DNA from: Fodinicola acaciae
GTDB lineage: Bacteria > Actinomycetota > Actinomycetes > Mycobacteriales > HKI-0501
Direction of reading: 5' to 3'
DNA: 64,000 nucleotides
Assembly: GCF_010993745.1 (NCBI RefSeq)
Contig: NZ_WOTN01000002.1
Location: 558,001 to 622,000 of the forward strand
In this document: positions 47,576 to 54,185 of the stretch, one piece after another
How the letters are laid out: every line of letters begins with the position of its first letter
How positions within the stretch are numbered: the first letter of the stretch is position 1
Translations under genes and position numbers: made by a program
The notes under the pieces: model-generated
The model's database searches: none
Seen by the model: the letters and a program-made list of their open reading frames with translations, nothing else
What the model was told of the DNA's origin: nothing

Positions 47576-49420
47576 ATGTCGTCCATGCGGCTGGGCGGCA
47601 CGCAACGTGCCCCGGGTGGTTTACGTAGTTCGCTCCTGGCGATCGGCGCCGCGGCCTTCGAACAGGGTGAAGGCGCTCGGGTCGGAGCGCACCGTCGGCG
47701 CCGCGGTGCCGACTCTCGTACGGTCCTCGCGCTGCTGATCACCACCGGTCTGGTGGGTGTCGCTCTCGTCGTCCAACAGTGGTGGGTCGCCGCGCTGCTC
47801 ACCGTCGGTCTCGGTGCCGGGCTCTGCTGGGTCACCGGCCAGCGCCGGCACAGCGTCGTCGGCGCCGCGGCCGCGATGATCTGGTGGGCCGCCACCGCGC
47901 CGCTGGTCAGCGCTGCCGCCTCGTACGGCCCGCCGACCGCGGACCAGTTCGTCCTGCTGACCCGCACCACCGGCGTCGTGGTCTTCACCGGCGCCGTCGT
48001 GTGGTTGCTCGCGGTCCTGCTGCCGTCCCGCAGCTCCTGGCTCAGCATCATGGTGTGCTGGGCCCTCAACGCTTCCCTGGCCGGCCCGCTGGCGCTGCTC
48101 GCGCCCGGCGTCACAGTGCTGATCGGATGGTCCATGATGGCCGCGTACCTGGCCTGGCGCACCGGCGCCATCGGCGCGTACGTCCAGCGGGTGCGCGAGC
48201 GCGCCCGGGTGTCCCGGCTCTACGAGCAGTCGACCACCGAGCAACGCGAGATCATCGACCGGCTGGCCGACGTGCCGCGCCGGGCCACCGTGCTGCACCA
48301 GATGTCGGTGCCGCGCGACTTCGGCGCCCGGCTGCAGTTCGACGCGTACGTCGTCGCGCAGACCGGTGTCTATGGCGTGATGGTCGCCGACGCGATCGGC
48401 CGGCTGCAGCTGAACGTCTCCGCGACCCGCCGGGTCGCGGTCGAGAATCGCAGCATGGACGACCTGCTGCTGGACGCCGCGGTGAGTGCGTACGCGGTGT
48501 CCGACGCGCTGCGCGTACGCGTGCTGCCGCTGGTGGCGCTGCCTGGCGCGACCTTCCCGCCGCAGTATCCAGGCGTCGTACCAGCCACCGTCTCGCCGCG
48601 TGAGCTGGACTCACCGGTCGATGTGACGATGCTGGAGCCGACGCTGTTGGTCGACCGGATCTGCCACGGCGAGACGATCTACACCTCGGCGCAGCTGGAC
48701 ATGATCGTCCGGCGGGCCAGGTCGGTGCTCTATCCGACCGAACAGGCGCCGGTGCGCCGGCTGCCGGTCCCACCGCACGAGCTGCCCGCCGTGCCGCTGG
48801 CCGCTCCACCGGCCGCCATGCCGATGGACCTGCCGGTGGACTCGCCGCCTCCGCCGCCGATCCCGCTGGTGCCGCGGCACTCGCCGAGCTCGCCGAATCC
48901 GCAGGTCACCCGCCGTAAGGTCGCGCAGGCCCTGCAGCGCCAGACGCCGGTGCGTACCGACTTCCCGCGGATCCAGCCGAGCCAGCCGGAGCCACCGGTG
49001 TCCAGCGCGCCGACCTGGGACGACGCGGTGTGGCAGCAGCCCGGTGGCAGCGAGTCGCTGGCCAACCAGCAGGCCTGGAAGCCCTACCAGGTGGCCGACC
49101 GGGTCGCCGCTCCGCCGGAGCCGGCCAGCTCCGCGGTGACCGTACCGGTCGGCACCGACCACCCCGAGCAGATCCTCGGCCCCGGCGTCGAGGTCATGTG
49201 GTTCGACGACAGCGGCGCCTGGTCGGGCTGGGTCTGCGCGACCGGCGTGGTGCGGCTGTCACACGTGCCGAACGGCGCGGTCGACACCGGTCTGACGCCA
49301 GGTGACCGCGTGGTGTGGGTCGTGGCCCGTACCGAATGGGATCGCGCGATCGCGGAGAACCGGGCCGTCAGCCCGGCGCTCATCCAGCCCGTACGCGCGG
49401 AGCTCCTGCAGATCGTCTGA
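47576..49420 (+). CDS. Membrane protein with degenerate NERD-like domain (paralogue 1)
   Basis: A 614-aa protein. Residues 50-195 hold five to six transmembrane helices. About residues 240-290 resemble a NERD nuclease-related domain (FDAYVVAQTGVYGVMVADAIG), but the E-x-K of the catalytic core is absent. After LEPTLLVDRICHGETIYTSAQLD comes a Pro-rich linker (about 385-530) and a C-terminal unit GVEVMWFDDSGAWSGWVC with VVWVVARTEWDRA. A paralogue at 61848-63449 has the same architecture, so the pair brackets the Tcp-type genes. The function is unknown; it may be a scaffold of the secretion complex. Confidence 0.65.
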   Translation: MSSMRLGGTQRAPGGLRSSLLAIGAAAFEQGEGARVGAHRRRRGADSRTVLALLITTGLVGVALVVQQWWVAALLTVGLGAGLCWVTGQRRHSVVGAAAAMIWWAATAPLVSAAASYGPPTADQFVLLTRTTGVVVFTGAVVWLLAVLLPSRSSWLSIMVCWALNASLAGPLALLAPGVTVLIGWSMMAAYLAWRTGAIGAYVQRVRERARVSRLYEQSTTEQREIIDRLADVPRRATVLHQMSVPRDFGARLQFDAYVVAQTGVYGVMVADAIGRLQLNVSATRRVAVENRSMDDLLLDAAVSAYAVSDALRVRVLPLVALPGATFPPQYPGVVPATVSPRELDSPVDVTMLEPTLLVDRICHGETIYTSAQLDMIVRRARSVLYPTEQAPVRRLPVPPHELPAVPLAAPPAAMPMDLPVDSPPPPPIPLVPRHSPSSPNPQVTRRKVAQALQRQTPVRTDFPRIQPSQPEPPVSSAPTWDDAVWQQPGGSESLANQQAWKPYQVADRVAAPPEPASSAVTVPVGTDHPEQILGPGVEVMWFDDSGAWSGWVCATGVVRLSHVPNGAVDTGLTPGDRVVWVVARTEWDRAIAENRAVSPALIQPVRAELLQIV

Positions 49421-49436
49421 GCCCTCACCGCCACAT

Positions 49437-49526
49437 GCACGCATGGCCACCATGCGTGCGTCTGGCGGGGCGAGGTGCACGCATGGCCACCATGCGTGCG
49501 TTGGACGCACGCATGGTGGCCATGCG
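49437..49526. repeat. Cluster of three CGCATGGCCACCATGCG palindromes
   Basis: Copies at 49440-49456 and 49480-49496 lie in one orientation within GCACGCATGG...GTGCG, and a third at 49510-49526 is inverted. Each can form a 7-bp hairpin with a 3-nt loop. The third is flanked by GCGTCCAA like the left arm of segment D at 14451. They lie in the gap between convergent genes, just before the second copy of the 118-bp repeat. Too short and closely packed for a CRISPR. Confidence 0.7.
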
Positions 49527-49531
49527 GGTAT

Positions 49532-49651
49532 CGCGACCAAGATCAACTTTCGAAACTTGTGTAAGTTTCCACGCGAACCCACCCCCCACCCGATTTGGGT
49601 GGGGGCCCAGATTGGCGGGTGGGTACGACAGTTTCGCGCCGTAGCGGGTAA
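49532..49651 (-). repeat. Dispersed 118-bp terminator-like repeat, copy 2
   Basis: Inverse complement of 32480-32597 with only scattered differences, including the G/C-rich hairpin with the AAAT loop. On the minus strand it begins 7 bp after the stop codon of the gene at 49659-50069, the same relation as copy 1 to tsaE. Together with the palindrome cluster it fills the 49421-49658 gap. Confidence 0.75.
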
Positions 49652-49658
49652 CGGGCGG

Positions 49659-50069
49659 TCAGGACGGTGTGGCTGCTGGGGCGCTGACGGACGGCGTCGG
49701 CTGGGGGACGCGGGACTGCGTCACCGACAGGAAGTACGCCAGCGCTCCGATCACCACGACCGCCGCCGCGACTCCAACCAGCACGATCACGGTGAACCGT
49801 ACGTCTGGCCGGGCCTTCGACCGCTCGACCGGAGCCAACGCCACCGCACCCGTGCGCAGGTCGATGACCACCTCGATACGTTGGCCGTGCCGGTAAGTCC
49901 GGTCGTCGGCGACGGTGAGCTCGGCGGGCAACTCAGGCGCGGCTGGATCGCGCGGATCCTCGACCGCGACCCGCAGCTCCACATAGCGCCGCGGCCGGGC
50001 ATTGGCGGAGGCGCGACGCCACACCGCGACGGCGGCCAGTACGGTCGCCGTAGTGCGGCTGCTGGACAA
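49659..50069 (-). CDS. Uncharacterised membrane-anchored protein, 5' end disturbed by foldback element
   Basis: About 136 aa. A charged beta-rich domain (YVELRVAVEDPRDPA, ELTVADDRTYRHG, VVIDLRTGAVAL) precedes one transmembrane helix (about residues 95-118, FTVIVLVGVAAAVVVIGALA) and a Pro/Ser tail. The frame runs on into foldback element A copy 2 (50077-50244), which is unlikely to be native coding sequence. I propose TTG 50069, with GGAGAG 2-8 nt upstream at the element border; GTG 50024 is an alternative. The original promoter or N-terminus may have been lost. Family not recognised. Confidence 0.5.
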   Translation of the reverse strand: MSSSRTTATVLAAVAVWRRASANARPRRYVELRVAVEDPRDPAAPELPAELTVADDRTYRHGQRIEVVIDLRTGAVALAPVERSKARPDVRFTVIVLVGVAAAVVVIGALAYFLSVTQSRVPQPTPSVSAPAATPS

Positions 50070-50076
50070 CGCTCTC

Positions 50077-50244
50077 CTAGGGTCTGTTTCGAAGTCCCAC
50101 GCGGCGATAGCCGAGCCCAAACGCCACCTGGCGGCACGGCGGGACCGCCCACGTGGCGCTGCCACGCCGGGCGGTCCCGCCACACCGCCAGACGACGTTT
50201 GGATCTCGACTCTCATCCACGTGGGACTCCGAAACAGACCCTAG
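50077..50244. mobile_element. Foldback (MITE-like) element A, copy 2
   Basis: A 168-bp element bounded by CTAG at 50077-50080 and 50241-50244. The outer ~40 bp at each side match copy 1 at 6379-6559 (CTAGGGTCTGTTTCGA, GCGGCGATAGCCGAGC, and GACGTTTGGATCTCGA), while the inner stem is different: GGCGGGACCGCCC at 50138-50150 pairs perfectly with 50169-50181. It lies between two divergent genes and within 25 bp of the upstream end of both. Confidence 0.8.
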
Positions 50245-50268
50245 AGGGTTTGGCCAGAATCTGTCCGG

Positions 50269-51270
50269 GTGGCAATCTATCGTGAACCGGACGCGAGGAT
50301 CGGCGGGAACGGGGTGACACGAGTGGCATCGGGTAACTCCGGTGGACTGCTGGGGCGGCTGCTGCGGCGGTCGTCGGAAGGTGCCGACAGCGTCTTTGTC
50401 GGCAAGATCGGCGAGGATCCCGAGCGTGAGCAGCAGCAGCTGCGGATCCGCCGGCTGGTCAGCTGGTTGGTGCTGATCTTCGCGGCCGCCGGGGTGCTCA
50501 CGCTGGTCGCGTCGTGCGTGGCGACGGTACGCAGCACCGCCGGCTGGACGGCCTGGCTGGTGCCGCTGGCCTGCCTGGTGATCTGCGCCGTGCTGTACCT
50601 GCTCGACCGGCGGCTGTCCGACCATCCACCGATGTCGGTGGAGGTGCCGGTCAACCTGGAGCCGGTGCTCAAGGAGATGACCATCGCCTGCGTGGACATC
50701 GACCGGCTGAGCGGCCAGCTCTTCGACACCGAGCGGGCCACCCAGGTGCTGGGCGGCGTGCACGCGCGTACGGACGAGAGCATCGAGGCCGCCGGCGAGG
50801 CGCTCACCGCCGAGCGGTCCGGCGACATCCAGCGGTCGGTCGAGCTCCGCGAGCAGATCCGGATCAGGGCCCAGGCGGTGCTGGACCTGCGCGACGAGAT
50901 GCTGGTGCAGGCTGGCGAGGCGGTGCCGTACGAGGAACCGGTCGCGTACGACCCCATCCCGCAACAGCAGCAGCAACCGCAACCGATGGCGCCGGCCGAA
51001 CCGGCCGGACGTTCGGTGGCCGGCGCCGAACCGACCGTCGACCCCTGGCAGTATCGGCCCGACCAGACCGCCCAGCCGGCGGCCGGTTATCCACAGGCGC
51101 CGGCTTATCCCGATAAGCCGATTTCATCACCCTCGGTAGCCGCCGGCGGCGCGCAGCATCCGGCGCAGCCGGCCGCTCGGCCGGCCGGAGACCCCGGCCT
51201 GCCTGCAGGTTCCGGTCAGACGCCATTCACAGACGGTGCCGAAGGTGATAGTTCGCCCAACCGGCTCTGA
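50269..51270 (+). CDS. Two-helix membrane protein at the head of the Tcp-type locus
   Basis: A 333-aa protein (shorter if GTG 50314 or 50323 is used). Two adjacent transmembrane helices lie at about residues 64-88 and 93-113. They are followed by a helical domain (about 125-215, VNLEPVLKEMTIACVDIDRL, AQAVLDLRDEML) and a disordered Gln/Pro-rich tail. The start lies 25 bp after foldback element A copy 2, so the element may have replaced the native promoter. Position and direction suggest it belongs with the downstream secretion genes, but I do not recognise a family. Confidence 0.6.
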   Translation: MAIYREPDARIGGNGVTRVASGNSGGLLGRLLRRSSEGADSVFVGKIGEDPEREQQQLRIRRLVSWLVLIFAAAGVLTLVASCVATVRSTAGWTAWLVPLACLVICAVLYLLDRRLSDHPPMSVEVPVNLEPVLKEMTIACVDIDRLSGQLFDTERATQVLGGVHARTDESIEAAGEALTAERSGDIQRSVELREQIRIRAQAVLDLRDEMLVQAGEAVPYEEPVAYDPIPQQQQQPQPMAPAEPAGRSVAGAEPTVDPWQYRPDQTAQPAAGYPQAPAYPDKPISSPSVAAGGAQHPAQPAARPAGDPGLPAGSGQTPFTDGAEGDSSPNRL

Positions 51271-51450
51271 TCTCGGCCGGATATCTGGGACCATGGAACG
51301 TGCCGGCGTCTTCACACCGCGTGAGGATGTGGCTGTGGACGGGTTGCACGGAGCGGTCCCCGCAACCGCGATGATGGTAGGTAGCGCGCGAAACGGACGC
51401 CGCGGTCCACCCGGGCCACGGCATGAGAGGCGAGACGGAGAGTTCTCCTG

Positions 51451-53391
51451 ATGACCAACGACGGCGTGCGTGGCCGCGACGGCGGACCCGCACCCTCGAC
51501 CACCCCGCCGGGTGGCCAGCCGTCCGGTGAGGGCGACGACCCGAACGAGGTCACCCAATACGTCAGCCGCGGCCCGGTGTTCCGCGCTCCGGCCCGCGGC
51601 TCCGGCGCACAGGCGCAGCGCGGCGCGGCCGCGCCGGCCGGCCAGGCGCCGCCGCCAGCCGGCGCGCCGGCCTCTGCCGTGCCTGCCTCCGGGGTGCCGT
51701 CCTCCGGCATACCCGCCTCCGGGACGCCGGCGTCCGCCGCGCCAGCGTCCGGCCCGTCGTTCCGGACGCCGGCGTCCGGTCCGCCGTCCAACGGCTGGGG
51801 CCCGACCCCGCCGGCCGCCGGCCAGGCGCCGCCGGGAGGCCGCGCGCCCTACGCGTACGTGCCGCCGACCGGCCGCGCCGCTCCGATGCCGCCGGCACCG
51901 ACTCCACCGCAGGCCCCTCCTCCGCCATCGACGTGGCAGCCTCAGCCGACCAGCGCGGCGCCAGCTCAGCAGACGGCACCGCCACGTCCCACCGCTCCGG
52001 CGCCGAACCAGCCGGTGTCCAGCCAGCCGGGGCCGGCCCAGCCACCGCCGCAGCCGCCGGGTCAGCTGCCAACTCAGCTGCCAGCCCAGCCGCCGGCCCA
52101 GCCGCCGAGGCCGCCGGCGCCGATTCCGCCGTGGACCGGTCAGGCGACCACTCAGCAGCCGGCTCAGCCGCCATACGCTCCGCCGCCACCACAGGCGCAG
52201 CCTCCAGCTGGCTACCAGCAGCCAGGTGTGTACGTGCCGCCACCGTCTGGCGCACCCGACGAGCCGAAGCGCAGCCGCGGCAAGCAGCGGCCGCCGAAGG
52301 AGAAGAAGGCCCGCAAGAGCAAGCGGCCGGTGCCACCGCAGCAGCCGCCGGGCGGCGACCGCGGCTTCACCGTGCAGGGCGGCAACGTCATAGCGACCGG
52401 CCCGACCACCAAGCGCCGCAAAGGCAATCCGCTGGCCGGCGGCCGCTGGATGCAGTTCGCGGTCAAGACGCTGATCGTCGTCGTTCTCGCGGTGATCGCG
52501 CTCAACGGCGTCTACCGGCTCGCCGGCAAGGCGCTGTACGACCCGCCGACTTCGCCGCCGGGATCCAACTATCCGACGCAGCAGGCGTCCGCGTACGCGG
52601 CCAGGTTCGCCTGGGCCTACCTGTCGTGGGACCAGGCCAAGCCGCAGGACCGGGCAACCGCGCTGCAGCCGTTCTTCCCCGGCAACAGCAACCTGCAGCT
52701 CGGCTGGGACGGCAAAGGCGTCCAGCAGGTGCTCGGCCAGCCGATCCCGGCCGGCGTGAAGGCGACCGACGACCAGCACGCGGTCGTGCAGCTCGCGGTC
52801 TTCCTGAGCCCTGGCGGCTGGACGTGCATGCAGGTCGGCGTGTTCTCACCCAATGGCGGCCAGAGCCTGGCGATCACCGGCTACACCGCGTACGTCGCCT
52901 GCCCGCCCACCGCGGCGGTCACGGTGCCGGAGGTGACCGACGAGGACACCGTGGTGGAGGCGCAGCTGAGCCCGGTGCTCGACTCGTTCTTCCGCGCGTA
53001 CGGTGCCTCCAGCCCCGACCTGCAGCTCACGCTGGCCACCGGTTCGACCATCACCGGCCTCGGCGGCAGCGTGAAGCTCAGCTCGGTCGACCGGGTGGTC
53101 GTGCCGGCGCTGGTCGCCGGCGGCGATCCCAACCGGCGAGTGGCCACCGTCAACGTGTCCTGGACGACCGCGTCCGGTGGCATCCTGGCCCAGTCGTACC
53201 AGGTCAGCATGGTCAAGGCGGACAAGTGGACGGTGCTGAGCCTGTCCGGCGGTGCGGCCAGCGCCGACATCGCTCCGCAGCAGGGGGGCGCCGCGCAGCC
53301 AGGGCCGGCCGGCGGCCCGAGCGGTGGCCAGTCACCGGCCAACGGGCCGTCCACGACTCCATCCAGTACGCCGTCGGCAACGCCGAGCTGA
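51451..53391 (+). CDS. TcpC-like conjugation protein (VirB8-type)
   Basis: A 646-aa bitopic protein. Residues 1-300 are Pro/Ala/Gln-rich and probably cytoplasmic and disordered, ending in a Lys/Arg-rich stretch. One transmembrane helix is at about 332-358. The extracytoplasmic part (about 365-610) has two domains of the size and pattern of the NTF2-like folds of TcpC (SAYAARFAWAYLSWD; then SPVLDSFFRAYG). A Ser/Pro/Thr tail follows. TcpC-family proteins assemble the channel of Tn916/pCW3-type transfer systems. The long Pro-rich N-terminus is unusual and could be a docking arm. Confidence 0.75.
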   Translation: MTNDGVRGRDGGPAPSTTPPGGQPSGEGDDPNEVTQYVSRGPVFRAPARGSGAQAQRGAAAPAGQAPPPAGAPASAVPASGVPSSGIPASGTPASAAPASGPSFRTPASGPPSNGWGPTPPAAGQAPPGGRAPYAYVPPTGRAAPMPPAPTPPQAPPPPSTWQPQPTSAAPAQQTAPPRPTAPAPNQPVSSQPGPAQPPPQPPGQLPTQLPAQPPAQPPRPPAPIPPWTGQATTQQPAQPPYAPPPPQAQPPAGYQQPGVYVPPPSGAPDEPKRSRGKQRPPKEKKARKSKRPVPPQQPPGGDRGFTVQGGNVIATGPTTKRRKGNPLAGGRWMQFAVKTLIVVVLAVIALNGVYRLAGKALYDPPTSPPGSNYPTQQASAYAARFAWAYLSWDQAKPQDRATALQPFFPGNSNLQLGWDGKGVQQVLGQPIPAGVKATDDQHAVVQLAVFLSPGGWTCMQVGVFSPNGGQSLAITGYTAYVACPPTAAVTVPEVTDEDTVVEAQLSPVLDSFFRAYGASSPDLQLTLATGSTITGLGGSVKLSSVDRVVVPALVAGGDPNRRVATVNVSWTTASGGILAQSYQVSMVKADKWTVLSLSGGAASADIAPQQGGAAQPGPAGGPSGGQSPANGPSTTPSSTPSATPS

Positions 53392-53468
53392 GAGTTTGAA
53401 ACGATGCGCCTGATTCTTTCGGCCGGTCGCGGGCCGCTCAGATCAGTCGCGAAAGGAATGTGAAGCAG

Positions 53469-53750
53469 ATGGCATTGCTTGAGACAGCGGTTAACGTCGC
53501 CGCGGTGGCCGCCAGCACCCCGCTGGCGGCCACCGGCGACACGATCGCGCAGAACCTGCAGAACTTCGTGGCACCGATCGCCGGCATCCTGATCGGGCTG
53601 GTCGGCCTGAAATACCTGTTCGGCGAAAACCGGTCGCTGGCCGGCTTCATCGGCTTCGTGTTCCTCGGCGCCTGCGTGTTCGCGCTGATCAGGTTCGGCA
53701 GCGTCATCCTGGGGGCGCTCGGCGGCATCCTCAAGGGAATCCTGAGTTAG
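53469..53750 (+). CDS. Small two-helix membrane protein, VirB2 pilin/TcpD-like
   Basis: A 93-aa protein with an N-terminal Ala-rich segment that could be a cleaved signal (AVNVAAVAASTPLAATGD). Two hydrophobic helices follow, about residues 33-48 (FVAPIAGILIGLVGLKYL) and 58-90 (FIGFVFLGACVFALIRFGS). The size and layout match TrbC/VirB2 pilins and TcpD. I chose ATG 53469 with AAAGGA 11 nt upstream; GTG 53460 is too close to that site. It lies between the TcpC-like and TcpE genes. Confidence 0.65.
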   Translation: MALLETAVNVAAVAASTPLAATGDTIAQNLQNFVAPIAGILIGLVGLKYLFGENRSLAGFIGFVFLGACVFALIRFGSVILGALGGILKGILS

Positions 53751-53774
53751 CGCACGTACGGGGAGGGCAGCACC

Positions 53775-54185
53775 ATGATCGTCCGGACGTTCACGCACGC
53801 GTGGAACATGCGCGTGCGGATCTACGCGTTCGACGACATCCGGTTGCCGGTCAAGAACGGGATCTCGATTCCACAGGTGATAGCCGGAGTCGCCGCCGCC
53901 GTGGTCTGGGTGCCGCTGTGCTTCCTGCTCGGCGTCCCCAGCTGGGTCGGCAACGCCGGCGTGGCCACCATGATCATCGCGGCGCCACCGGTGATCGTGC
54001 TGCTCTACGCCGACCGGCCGATCGCGCACGAGAAGACCACCGAGGAGTGGCTGTCCTCCTGGCTGACCCACCAGTCCGAGCCGCGCCGGCTCGCGGCGCT
54101 CACCACCGCACCCGCGCCGCGCCGCGTGCTGCTCACCGCCTCGCGGTGGGTGCCGCAGGAGCAGTTGGACGGTGACCGGCGATGA
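53775..54185 (+). CDS. TcpE-family conjugation membrane protein
   Basis: A 136-aa protein. The start, RVRIYAFDDIRLPVKNGISIPQ, is the TcpE signature region, followed by two transmembrane helices (about residues 35-55 and 58-78) and a conserved-looking ADRPIAHEKTTEEWLSSWL. TcpE and related PrgI-type proteins accompany the VirB4 ATPase in Gram-positive type IV systems. GGGAGGG precedes ATG 53775. Its stop overlaps the ATPase start by 4 bp. Confidence 0.78.
   Translation: MIVRTFTHAWNMRVRIYAFDDIRLPVKNGISIPQVIAGVAAAVVWVPLCFLLGVPSWVGNAGVATMIIAAPPVIVLLYADRPIAHEKTTEEWLSSWLTHQSEPRRLAALTTAPAPRRVLLTASRWVPQEQLDGDRR

Noticed and set aside
49437-49526. Repeats that could be a short CRISPR array
   Set aside because: Units are 17-24 bp, one is inverted, spacers are about 15 bp and no cas gene is in the window.
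49659-50216. Longer 185-aa version of the minus-strand gene starting inside the foldback element
   Set aside because: The extra N-terminus is encoded by the repeat, whose other copy at 6379 is non-coding.
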